A DNA stretch of 18,057 nucleotides, taken from positions 1 to 18,057 of the forward strand of contig JAJPZB010000096.1 in the NCBI GenBank assembly GCA_021204635.1, given 5' to 3'. The stretch is from Opitutia bacterium. Lineage in GTDB: Bacteria; Verrucomicrobiota; Verrucomicrobiia; Opitutales; UBA953. The translations under genes were made by a program, and so were the position numbers. This document shows positions 6,622 through 14,610 of the stretch, piece after piece. The notes under the pieces were generated by a model, which was not told where the DNA came from, made no database searches, and worked only from the letters and a program-made list of their open reading frames with translations. The first letter of the stretch is position 1, and the number at the start of each line of letters is the position of its first letter.

Positions 6622-8297
6622 AGTGCGTTTACGACTGCGAGGATTTGTGGTAGAAGCTGTTTTTTCCGCGACAGCACGTCTGGGAGCAGGTAGAGCGAAT
6701 CTTCCAATTTTTCGTAGGGCAGAGCGTCGAGCACATCGTTGTCGCCACAGATTAGAAGCACGGAGGTTTCGCGGACGGCGTTTGTCACGAGCAAGCCGAA
6801 AAACGCGAGATTCTCGACTTCGAGGCGGAAGCGCATTTGTTCGAGAAGTTCTTTTTTGCGCGAGCGCAAAAGCTCGAAGTTTGTTTCTTCGACCTGCGAG
6901 AGCGCGAATTTTATTCCGCCATCGACGTAGTCTTTGCGGTCGCCACAAACGACGTGCGTCGCTGATTCTTTTGCGAGGGCGGAACCTATTCGCATGAGCT
7001 CGCTCATGAGCGCCTCGGCGGAGACGCCGCAAATCGATTCCAACCACGCGCAGATTTCTCGGTCGCGTGGCGATGTCGTCGGCGACTTCAATACGAGCGT
7101 GTCGGAAATGACGCCTCCGAGCAGGATTCCGGCGATTGGCGCGGGGAGTTTTTCGCCGGAATCGCGGAACATCTGCGCGACGAGCGTGCAGGTGCTCCCG
7201 ACGGCATCGCTCGTGAATTTGAGCGGCATCGCCGACGAGAAAAGATTTATTCTGTGGTGATCGACAACTTCGATAATCGGCAGTTCTTCGGCGCCCGCGA
7301 GAAACTGCGTCGGTTCGTTGTGGTCAACCAAAATCATCGCGAACGGTGGCGGCTCGGAGAGTTGCTTTTTGTAAACGACGCCGAGCAGAGTTCCCGCCGC
7401 GTCGATGACGGGTGAAAATTCGTCGGGCGAGCGGAGAATTTTCTTGCGAAAGTCGCGCAATTTGTCGTCGGGCGAGAGCGTGAGCTGGCTTGCCGCCGCG
7501 ATTTGCGCGTGTTCCACGGGCATGCCGAATTTCAGTCGCCTGATCACGGTGGCGGAATCCAACGATGTTTTGATTATCGAAACTCCGCGAGCCTTGGCGT
7601 CGCGCACGATTTCCGTTGCGACGTCGGCCTTGCCAGTGACGATGACCAAGCGAATTTTTGCCGCCAGTGCGCGCTGGTGGATTTCGGGTCTGTCGCCGAC
7701 TATTACTGCGAGATTTTTCTTTTTCACCGGCAGGTGCGCGTCGAAATTTGCCGAGCGCATTGCGGCGACATAGACCTCGAAAGTTTGCTCAATTTGCGCG
7801 TCTCGCAGCGTCAGCGGCTTTGCCTCGAGAACGCGGCAAATCAGCTCGATCGAGCTGTAAATTTTTCGCCCCACGAGGTCGTCGCTACCTTCGCGCCCGA
7901 CGTTTAAAAGCTGCGAGAGAAGGGCGAGCGGGCTGAGCATTCCGAGGTATTTCCGGTTTTCGTCGATGACGGGTAGTTGCGACATCTGCGATTCCCGCAG
8001 GGATTTCACGGCGTCAAAAAGCGTCGTCCCCGCCGAAATTTCCGGAGATTTTTCGATGAGATCCCGCATGCGCACATAGACGTCGTGGCGGGTTTGTGGC
8101 GGCTCCAATCCGAATTTTTTGAACAAAAATGCGGCGCGCTCGGAGATTATTCCCGGGCAGATCGGGATAAATTTTCCCTCAGCGCCGGATTGCCGGTTGC
8201 GGAGTTCTGCGAGGGCATATGCGCTCGCCACACTGTCGATGTCCGGATTCTTGTGTCCGGAGACAAAAATTCGTTTCGCAGAAGAAGTTGTATCCAT
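6609..8297 (-). CDS. ppaC: Manganese-dependent family II inorganic pyrophosphatase with CBS and DRTGG domains
   Basis: 562 residues; hydrolyses cytoplasmic pyrophosphate to phosphate. The DHH catalytic domain is split. It begins with VSGHKNPDIDS (metal ligands H15, D19, D21) and resumes after the regulatory insert with VDHNE (D325), VDHHRI (D346-H347-H348) and GGVISDT (D399). The DHHA2 domain ends in the family's SRKKQ motif (543-547). The insert contains CBS1 (about 72-130), a DRTGG-type region (about 150-260) and CBS2 (about 260-315), the architecture of nucleotide-regulated pyrophosphatases, where AMP/ADP inhibit and ATP or Ap4A can activate. The start codon lies 3 nt after the stop of the M16 gene, so translation is probably coupled. 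The last codons (CAC CAC GAT TAA) are repeat-derived sequence, so the C-terminus HHD may have been set by the repeat array. Confidence 0.95.
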   Translation of the reverse strand: MDTTSSAKRIFVSGHKNPDIDSVASAYALAELRNRQSGAEGKFIPICPGIISERAAFLFKKFGLEPPQTRHDVYVRMRDLIEKSPEISAGTTLFDAVKSLRESQMSQLPVIDENRKYLGMLSPLALLSQLLNVGREGSDDLVGRKIYSSIELICRVLEAKPLTLRDAQIEQTFEVYVAAMRSANFDAHLPVKKKNLAVIVGDRPEIHQRALAAKIRLVIVTGKADVATEIVRDAKARGVSIIKTSLDSATVIRRLKFGMPVEHAQIAAASQLTLSPDDKLRDFRKKILRSPDEFSPVIDAAGTLLGVVYKKQLSEPPPFAMILVDHNEPTQFLAGAEELPIIEVVDHHRINLFSSAMPLKFTSDAVGSTCTLVAQMFRDSGEKLPAPIAGILLGGVISDTLVLKSPTTSPRDREICAWLESICGVSAEALMSELMRIGSALAKESATHVVCGDRKDYVDGGIKFALSQVEETNFELLRSRKKELLEQMRFRLEVENLAFFGLLVTNAVRETSVLLICGDNDVLDALPYEKLEDSLYLLPDVLSRKKQLLPQILAVVNALHHD

Positions 8298-8300
8298 TTT

Positions 8301-10868
8301 TTAATTCTTTTTTGTCGCGGCAGTTGCGTTGGGGCCGACCGTCATTGCGAGCGAATTTTCGTCGGGGAAAAATTCTTGGGCGAATTTCGCGATGTCGGAG
8401 GCAGAGACAGAATCCAAACGGGCTTCTGCGGCTTCCGGTGTTTCCTGCGGCAAGTCGTAAAGCGCGTTCAGCGCGGCTTCCAGCGTCCTCGCTGCGAGCG
8501 ATTGGCGGGCTGTCCGCTTCTTTGTCTTCGCGCGGATTTTTGCGGCGGAAAGTTCCTTGTCCGAGATTTTGCCCGCGCGGATTCTCGAAATTTCCTCGCG
8601 CATTTTTTCGAGAACTTCGCTTGCGTGTTCCCGCTTCGTTCCCGCGTAGAAATAGAAAATGCCGGTGTCGGGCGTCAGCGTTTGCGAGGCAGCGACGAAA
8701 TACGCGAGCCCTCGTTTTTCCCGCACTTCCGAGAAAATGTGGCTCCCCATGCCGTTGAAAATTTCGAGCAAGATATCGGGAATGCGTTGCCGCTTGTCCG
8801 ATACTCCCGGAACCGAGAAGGCGAGCAGGACGATCGTCTGCTCGGATTTTCGCGGAACGAACACGCTCCCCGTGGTCGCCGGCTTTGCGAAATCGCTGCG
8901 CGCCCGCGTCCATTTTTTCGCTGCCGGCATTTTCTCGAAGCGCCTTTTTATCGAGGCGAGAACGCGCTTTGTGTCGAAATCGCCGGCGGCGGAAATGACG
9001 ATGTTTTGCGGCACAATCAGGCGTTTTTGCAGAGCCTGCACGTCGGCGAGCGTCATTGTGGTGAGCGTTTTTTCCGTGCCGAAAATGTGCGTGGCGAGAA
9101 AATGTTTCCCGAAGAATTTTTCAAACAACTTGATCGTCGCGAAATCCACGGCTTCGTCCAACTCCGAGTTCAGGGCGGATAGTTGCGTGTCGCGCTCGCG
9201 GGCAAAATTTTTCTGCGAGAACTTCGGTCTTTGAATCGCGTCGGAGACGATTTCGCAGGCGGTTTCAAAATCTTCCGCGAGCGTCTCTGTTGCGAGCGTA
9301 AGCGTATTGTTGCCGGAATCGTTGTAAAAAATTCCGCCGAGCGACTCGATTGTCTCCGCGACTGTTGCAGCGGAGCGGGTCTGCGTGTCCAAGCCGAGAA
9401 GCGTTGCGAGCATCGCGGTTGCGCCCCGCGAGCGCTCATTTTCGTAGGCACCGCCGGCGAGCATTGTCGCGCGCAGGTGGATTTTCGGGAGAGAGTTGTC
9501 GCTCTGCAACAACACGCGGATGCCGTTTTTCAGCGTGAAGTTTTCAAAGGCGTTTCCGTTTGTGGTGGCGGGTTGGTGGTGGCGGGATTGCCGCGGGTTG
9601 GTGGTGGCAACTTTTTCAAACGAGGAAACGGTGAGCCCCTTGTCGCGGAAATACTTTGTTGCGACGCGCTGCAGATCGTCGGAGGTGATTGTTGTGGTCG
9701 CGTCGATGAACGCCTTTGTTGCGCCCGGGTCTCCGAGAACGACGACCTCGTTGCCGAGCCTTGCTGCTGCGGCGGCAACGGTCTGTTGCGAGTTTATCAG
9801 CGCAACAATCTGCTTGCGGGCGACTTTTTTTATCAATTTTTCCGGCAAGCCCTTTGTTGCGATTTTGTCGAGAATTTCGAAAATTGCCGCCTCGACCGCC
9901 GGCGCCTTCCCGCAATCTGCCTGATAGCCGACCCAGCAAAGCCCCGCCGAGCCGGGCGTCCACGCAAACGCCCCAATCCCGTGGACGATCTCGCGCTTTT
10001 CGTGGAGTTCCCGATAGAGAATAGCGGAATCGCCGCTGCCGAGAATGCCCGTGAGCACCGCGAGCGCCGGCGTGTCGTCGTGCGCCATTCCCGGGATTTT
10101 CCACACGACGTTTCCGCGCAACACATTGGTGTCGCCGGCGAGCCTGACTTCGCGCTTGGCGAGTTGTGGCGGCTCGGCTGGAATCGCGGCGACATCGGGA
10201 TTCCGCCTCGCGACAATGCCGAAATATTTCTCCGAGAGCGCGAAAACTTCCGCCTTTTCGACGTCGCCCGCCACAATGACGCTCATCGTCTCCGGCGTGT
10301 ATCTGCGCTCGAAATAGTCGCGCAGGTTTTCCGCCGTAAGTTTTTCAAGGAGTTCGCGCCGCCCGATGACGGGAATGCGGTATGGGTGCTCGCGGAAAAT
10401 TTCGGCGAAAGTCGCCTCGTTCAGCACGCGGTCGGGCTCGTCTTTCCCCATGTCCATCTCGCGCAAAATCACGTTGCGCTCGCGCGCAACCTCTGCCGCG
10501 GCGAGGGCGGGGCGCACGAGCATTTCCGCGAGAGCGGCGAACGCGACCTCGATTTTTTCCGACGGGACATCGACGTGGTAAACGGTGCGCTCGAAGGTCG
10601 TGTACGCGTTTGACACGCCTCCCGCCGCCTGAATTTTCTTCGCGAGAAATTCGGCGCTTTGCTCCTTCGAGCCCTTGAAAACCATGTGCTCGAGAAAATG
10701 CGAAATTCCCGCTCCGAGGTATTTGCCCTCGTGAATGCTACCAGTTTTCACCCAGATTTGCACGGAGACGAGGCCCGAAGGAAAAGTCTTCGCGAATGCG
10801 ACGCGCATGCCGTTTGCGAGAACGGTTTGGGCGGGCGGTAAAAACGAGGCGGCGGGATTTGTCGTCAT
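8301..10868 (-). CDS. M16 family zinc metallopeptidase, two fused halves
   Basis: 855 residues. The N-terminal half (about 15-415) carries the inverted zinc motif HFLEH (H57, E60, H61) and the third ligand E137 in NVILREMD, 76 residues on, exactly as in active M16 enzymes. The C-terminal half (about 440-850) has the same fold but GATAMLATL where the zinc motif would be, so it lacks metal ligands. It retains the REKRGLAYFV segment typical of the substrate-binding partner half. No signal peptide is visible, so the protein is predicted cytoplasmic; peptides are the likely substrates. Residues 420-436 (ATTNPRQSRHHQPATTN) between the halves are encoded by the GT-rich repeat found elsewhere in this window. 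The gene starts 45 nt after lolD and ends 3 nt before the pyrophosphatase gene. Confidence 0.94.
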   Translation of the reverse strand: MTTNPAASFLPPAQTVLANGMRVAFAKTFPSGLVSVQIWVKTGSIHEGKYLGAGISHFLEHMVFKGSKEQSAEFLAKKIQAAGGVSNAYTTFERTVYHVDVPSEKIEVAFAALAEMLVRPALAAAEVARERNVILREMDMGKDEPDRVLNEATFAEIFREHPYRIPVIGRRELLEKLTAENLRDYFERRYTPETMSVIVAGDVEKAEVFALSEKYFGIVARRNPDVAAIPAEPPQLAKREVRLAGDTNVLRGNVVWKIPGMAHDDTPALAVLTGILGSGDSAILYRELHEKREIVHGIGAFAWTPGSAGLCWVGYQADCGKAPAVEAAIFEILDKIATKGLPEKLIKKVARKQIVALINSQQTVAAAAARLGNEVVVLGDPGATKAFIDATTTITSDDLQRVATKYFRDKGLTVSSFEKVATTNPRQSRHHQPATTNGNAFENFTLKNGIRVLLQSDNSLPKIHLRATMLAGGAYENERSRGATAMLATLLGLDTQTRSAATVAETIESLGGIFYNDSGNNTLTLATETLAEDFETACEIVSDAIQRPKFSQKNFARERDTQLSALNSELDEAVDFATIKLFEKFFGKHFLATHIFGTEKTLTTMTLADVQALQKRLIVPQNIVISAAGDFDTKRVLASIKRRFEKMPAAKKWTRARSDFAKPATTGSVFVPRKSEQTIVLLAFSVPGVSDKRQRIPDILLEIFNGMGSHIFSEVREKRGLAYFVAASQTLTPDTGIFYFYAGTKREHASEVLEKMREEISRIRAGKISDKELSAAKIRAKTKKRTARQSLAARTLEAALNALYDLPQETPEAAEARLDSVSASDIAKFAQEFFPDENSLAMTVGPNATAATKKN
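9558..9611. repeat. GT-rich repeat inserted in frame within the M16 peptidase gene
   Basis: On the plus strand the segment contains GTGGTGGC, then GGGTTGGTGGTGGC (9570-9583), a spacer GGGATTGCCGC, and GGGTTGGTGGTGGCAAC (9595-9611). The last unit ends in the same GTGGTGGCAAC module seen at 51-61 and 6583-6593. The segment is 54 nt, 18 codons, and keeps the M16 frame open. It encodes the linker ATTNPRQSRHHQPATTN on the minus strand, falling exactly between the two peptidase halves. Confidence 0.8.
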
Positions 10869-10913
10869 GTGGAAAATTTCGGTGTTAGTTGTCGTGTCGT
10901 GGTTTTGGGAAAT

Positions 10914-11591
10914 TCAGGAGATTTCTTCCAAAATTCCGTTTTTGAGGAAAATTTTTCTGTCGGCGAGCTCGGCAAATTCTTTGTTGTGCGTGACCAAGAG
11001 CAGTGCGGTTTTTTGCTCGCGGCAAATTTCCAAGAGCAACGTCATCACGGCGTTTCCGCTTCTCTCGTCGAGGTTACCGGTCGGCTCGTCGGCGAGTATG
11101 AGCGGCGGGCGATTTACGAGCGCCCGAGCTATCGCGACGCGCTGGCACTCGCCGCCGGAAAGCTTTGTCGGCAGGTGCATCTCGCGGTCGCCGAGCCCCA
11201 CGCGCTCGAGCAATTCCGCCGAGATTTTCCGCGCAGCTTTCATCGGCGCGCCGGCAATTTTTGCCGCGAGAAGGACATTCTCGATCGCGTTCAGCTCGGG
11301 GACGAGGTGATACGCCTGAAAAACGTAGCCGAGGAGTTTCGCTCTCGCCCGCGCCAGAAACGCGTTTCCGCGCTTTGTTATGCGCTCACCGTTCCAAAAA
11401 ATGTCGCCCGACGTCGCGGAATCGAGCCCGCCGAGAATCTGCAACAATGTCGTTTTCCCCGAGCCTGATTCGCCGCGTATCGACGCGCATTCCCCGGGCA
11501 TTATTTCGAGATTGACACCGCGCAGAACTTCGAGCGGACCCGCCGGAGTGGGGAACGATTTTTTGACGTTGACGGCTTTCAGGACTGACAT
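10914..11591 (-). CDS. lolD: Lipoprotein-releasing ABC transporter ATP-binding protein
   Basis: 225 residues, the normal length for LolD/MacB-type ATPases. Walker A is GESGSGKTT (40-48), the Q-loop glutamine is Q92 in YVFQAYHLVPEL, the signature is LSGGECQRVAIARAL (144-158), Walker B is LILADEPTGNLD (164-175), and the switch histidine is H202. It would power extraction of lipoproteins from the inner membrane for transfer to the outer membrane, in complex with the permease encoded 39 nt upstream. The FQAYHLVPELNAIENVLL segment is characteristic of LolD over other ABC ATPases. The general fold is also shared with MacB and FtsE, so LolD is assigned mainly from the permease next door. It lies inside the leftward cluster, 45 nt before the M16 gene. 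Confidence 0.93.
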   Translation of the reverse strand: MSVLKAVNVKKSFPTPAGPLEVLRGVNLEIMPGECASIRGESGSGKTTLLQILGGLDSATSGDIFWNGERITKRGNAFLARARAKLLGYVFQAYHLVPELNAIENVLLAAKIAGAPMKAARKISAELLERVGLGDREMHLPTKLSGGECQRVAIARALVNRPPLILADEPTGNLDERSGNAVMTLLLEICREQKTALLLVTHNKEFAELADRKIFLKNGILEEIS

Positions 11592-11630
11592 CGCTTGCTT
11601 AAGAAAAATTTTGAAAAATTGTGGGGAAAA

Positions 11631-12914
11631 TCACGCCTCGCGCATGGCTTCGGAGGGTTTGCGCCGAGCCGCCCAAATCGCGGGAATGAGGCCGGCGACA
11701 GTCGTCGTCAAAATCGTGAAAATCGCGGCGACGAGAAAGTCGTTTCCGTTGTAGTGGACGGGGATTTGCGAGAACAGGTATTGCGTCTGAATCATGTCGC
11801 CGCTCCCGAAAATCGAGTTGATGAAGCTCACGATTTCGTCGCGTGCGGCGATGATGACAAACGTCAGCACGCAGCCGATTCCGTAGCCGATTGCGCCGAC
11901 TGCGACGCCCTGCGAAGCGAATATCATCAGGATTTGCCTCGGCCGCGCCCCGAGCGCTCCGAGTATCCCGATTTCGCGCGAACGCTTTACCACGGCGGAA
12001 AACAGCGTGCTCGCTATCGAAAATGACGCGACGAGCGTGATTATGAACATCAGGAAAAAGAGCAGGGTTTTCTCGAATTGCACCGCCTGCAGAAAATTCC
12101 AATTCACGTAGATCCACGGCGTGGCGCGGAGTTTCATCGGGAGCACGCGGCAGATGGCGGGAATGATTTTCTCGACAGCCTCCGGATCTTCGACGCGCAG
12201 CCGGATGCCCTGCACGTCTTTGCCGAGATTGTAAAGTTCCTGCATTCTGCGTAGCGAAACGATGATCGTGTTCTCGTCAGCCGGTCGGTAGCCCGATTCA
12301 AAAAGCCCGCAGACCTCCAACTCGACCGGCATCGGCACCTCGTCGTCTTTGAGCGCGTCGAGCATCGTCGGCGAATAAACCTCAATCGTCTGCCCTGGCA
12401 CGAGTTCGCGCACGAGCTCGCCATTGCCGCCGGTCTTCACCCGCACCCGCAGATTGAGCATTCGCGCAAGTTCGCTGCCCACGATGACGCGGTCGTCGTC
12501 GAGTGCGTCAGGCTCGCCGACCGTGAGAAATTTCTTCACGGGAACGACGTTGTCTTCCTTATCCAAATCGATTCCGCGCACAAAGGGAAGGGCGGGAATG
12601 TCGCCGTGGCGCACCATGACTTGCCCCTCCGCAAAAGGCGAAGCCGCGACAACGCCGGGAACCTTTTCCAACGTCGCCATCAGCGCCTTGTGGTTCGCGA
12701 TCGCACCGCCGTGAGAATCCGTCACGACGACGTGGCCATACATGCGCTGAATATTCTCGCGGTGTTCGCGCCCATAGCCGTTCATCACCGTTTGGACGAC
12801 TAGCAGCGAGCACACCCCGATCGCCACGCCGATTATCGAGACCAACGCGAATGCGGGAAAGTGCTTCCCCGGCGGGAAAAGCTGCTTGAACGCGAGATAT
12901 ATTGACCAGGGCAT
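11631..12914 (-). CDS. lolC/E: Lipoprotein-releasing ABC transporter permease, LolC/LolE type
   Basis: 427 residues with the LolC/E layout. One N-terminal TM helix (about 20-42, AFALVSIIGVAIGVCSLLVV) is followed by a large periplasmic domain (about 45-280) and three C-terminal TM helices (about 283-306, 328-356 and 391-415). The FtsX-like segment RSREIGILGALGARPRQIL lies between TM2 and TM3, and the protein ends in AARRKPSEAMREA, a typical ATPase-contacting tail. Only one permease gene is present beside lolD, so the transporter may be a homodimer (LolF-like arrangement), or a second permease may be encoded elsewhere; the window cannot decide. It starts 25 nt after lysS. Confidence 0.92.
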   Translation of the reverse strand: MPWSIYLAFKQLFPPGKHFPAFALVSIIGVAIGVCSLLVVQTVMNGYGREHRENIQRMYGHVVVTDSHGGAIANHKALMATLEKVPGVVAASPFAEGQVMVRHGDIPALPFVRGIDLDKEDNVVPVKKFLTVGEPDALDDDRVIVGSELARMLNLRVRVKTGGNGELVRELVPGQTIEVYSPTMLDALKDDEVPMPVELEVCGLFESGYRPADENTIIVSLRRMQELYNLGKDVQGIRLRVEDPEAVEKIIPAICRVLPMKLRATPWIYVNWNFLQAVQFEKTLLFFLMFIITLVASFSIASTLFSAVVKRSREIGILGALGARPRQILMIFASQGVAVGAIGYGIGCVLTFVIIAARDEIVSFINSIFGSGDMIQTQYLFSQIPVHYNGNDFLVAAIFTILTTTVAGLIPAIWAARRKPSEAMREA

Positions 12915-12939
12915 GAATTTTTTCGTGCAGGCGAGGCGG

Positions 12940-14586
12940 CTATTCCGGCTTTGTTTCTGCGGCTTGCGGGCCGGAGACGAGATCCGGCTTCAGCGTCGGG
13001 AAAAGTATCGTCTCGCGAATGTTGGCGCAGCCGGTCAGCAGCATGCAAAGCCTATCCATGCCGACGCCCATTCCGCCTGCGGGCGGCATTCCGTGCTCCA
13101 TCGCAACGAGAAAGTCCTGATCGACCTTCTGTTGCTCCTCGCCGGCTTGGAGTTCAAACATTCTGCGCTGCGTAATCGGGTCGTTTTGCTCGGAATACGC
13201 GGGCGCGATTTCCTGCCCGTTGATGCAGAGCTCGAAAACGTCGATCACGCCCGGGTCCTTCTCGTTGATTTTCGCGAGCGGGCAAAGTTCCTTCATGATG
13301 TGCGTGACGAAGGTCGGCTGGATCAGCGTCGGCTCGATTATTTTCCCATAAACCTCGTTCGTGACCTCGTAGTCTTCCCAGTCGTCGCGCGGGTCGGGCA
13401 CCATCAAATCCTTGTTTTTCAGTTCTTCGCCCCGCGCCTCTGCGGCGGCTTTTTCGCGCGCGCGAATCTCGTCCGCCATGCGCCGGCACTCGGCGATTTT
13501 TTCCTCTTTCGAGAGCTCAAACCAGTCGCTACGACCCGTGCGCTCGCACACGAGATCTTTGTAATCGACGACGCGCCATTCGCCGCCGAGATCGATTTTT
13601 TGCCCGTCGTAGCGCGTGATTTCCGTGGCGCCGATGACGGTTTTGCAGAGGTGCAAAACGAGCTCGCGAATGAGCTTCATCATGCCCTTGTAGTCCGAGT
13701 ACGCCTGATAAATTTCCATCATCGTGAACTCCGGATTGTGGCGGCGGTCGATGCCTTCGTTGCGAAATACGCGCCCAATCTCGAACACGCGCTCGATGCC
13801 GCCGATGAGGCAGCGCTTCAAGTGCAGTTCGAGCGCAATGCGCATGTAAAACTCGCAGTCGAGGGCGTTGAAATGCGTGACAAACGGCCGCGCCGCCGCG
13901 CCGCCAGCAATCGGGTGCAAAACCGGAGTTTCGACCTCGACAAAGCCTTTTGCCCAGAGAAATTTGCGCGTCTCGGCGATGATTTGCGTGCGCTGCATCA
14001 GGCGCTTTTTCGATTCCGGGTTTGCGATGAGGTCGAGGTAGCGCTGGCGCGAGACCTGTTCCTCGTTCGTGATCCCGTGCCATTTTTCCGGCAACGGGCG
14101 AAGCGCCTTTGACACAAGCGCATATTCCCGCGCGCGCACCGTCACTTCGCCGGTTTTCGTGACAAAAAGCTCGCCGCGAACGCCGACGAAATCGCCGATG
14201 TCAATCATTTTTTTGAAATGTTGGTTGTAGCGTTCTTCGCCGAGAATGTCGCGCGTGAGGTAAATTTGCTGAATGCCGTCGCGGTCGAGAATCTTCATGA
14301 AACTCGCCTTGCCCATGACGCGGATTGCGATTATGCGGCCGGCGACGGAAACTTCTTCCGCCGGCGACGGAATCTCGTGGATGTCCGTCCCCGCAGCCTT
14401 TGCGGCGGCGATCGCGGGCGCCATTATTTCGGCGCAATCCTTCGACGTGTGCGTCTGATTCCAATTCGCTCGAAACGGGTCTTCGCCCGCCTCGCGTAGC
14501 CGATTGAGTTTTTCCATGCGCACGGCAAAAAGGTCGTGCGAAATGTCGGCGAGATCGTTCCCGCTCTTCTTGTTTTTTTCGCTCAT
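12940..14586 (-). CDS. lysS: Lysyl-tRNA synthetase, class II
   Basis: 548 residues; charges tRNA-Lys with lysine, releasing AMP and pyrophosphate in the cytoplasm. An N-terminal OB-fold anticodon-binding domain spans about 60-165 (VAGRIIAIRVMGKASFMKIL). The class II core follows: motif 1 near EVETPVLHPI (217-226), motif 2 FRNEGIDRRHNPEFTMMEI (274-292) and motif 3 GMGVGMDRLCMLLTG near the C-terminus. The lysine-pocket block IDVFELCINGQEIAPAYSEQ is intact. It is somewhat longer than the usual about 500 residues because of a charged helical stretch around 345-390 (EIRAREKAAAEARGEELKNK). It begins 24 nt after fhs. Pyrophosphate from this reaction is a substrate of the last gene of the cluster, a loose functional link at best. 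Confidence 0.97.
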   Translation of the reverse strand: MSEKNKKSGNDLADISHDLFAVRMEKLNRLREAGEDPFRANWNQTHTSKDCAEIMAPAIAAAKAAGTDIHEIPSPAEEVSVAGRIIAIRVMGKASFMKILDRDGIQQIYLTRDILGEERYNQHFKKMIDIGDFVGVRGELFVTKTGEVTVRAREYALVSKALRPLPEKWHGITNEEQVSRQRYLDLIANPESKKRLMQRTQIIAETRKFLWAKGFVEVETPVLHPIAGGAAARPFVTHFNALDCEFYMRIALELHLKRCLIGGIERVFEIGRVFRNEGIDRRHNPEFTMMEIYQAYSDYKGMMKLIRELVLHLCKTVIGATEITRYDGQKIDLGGEWRVVDYKDLVCERTGRSDWFELSKEEKIAECRRMADEIRAREKAAAEARGEELKNKDLMVPDPRDDWEDYEVTNEVYGKIIEPTLIQPTFVTHIMKELCPLAKINEKDPGVIDVFELCINGQEIAPAYSEQNDPITQRRMFELQAGEEQQKVDQDFLVAMEHGMPPAGGMGVGMDRLCMLLTGCANIRETILFPTLKPDLVSGPQAAETKPE

Positions 14587-14610
14587 TGTCCGTCTTGGGA
14601 ATTCGTTTTT

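Noticed and set aside
10866..10868. Repeat-derived N-terminus of the M16 protein (MTTNP)
   Set aside because: The codons are ACG ACA AAT CCC, not the repeat's ACC ACC AAC CC, so the resemblance to the TTNP linker is probably chance.
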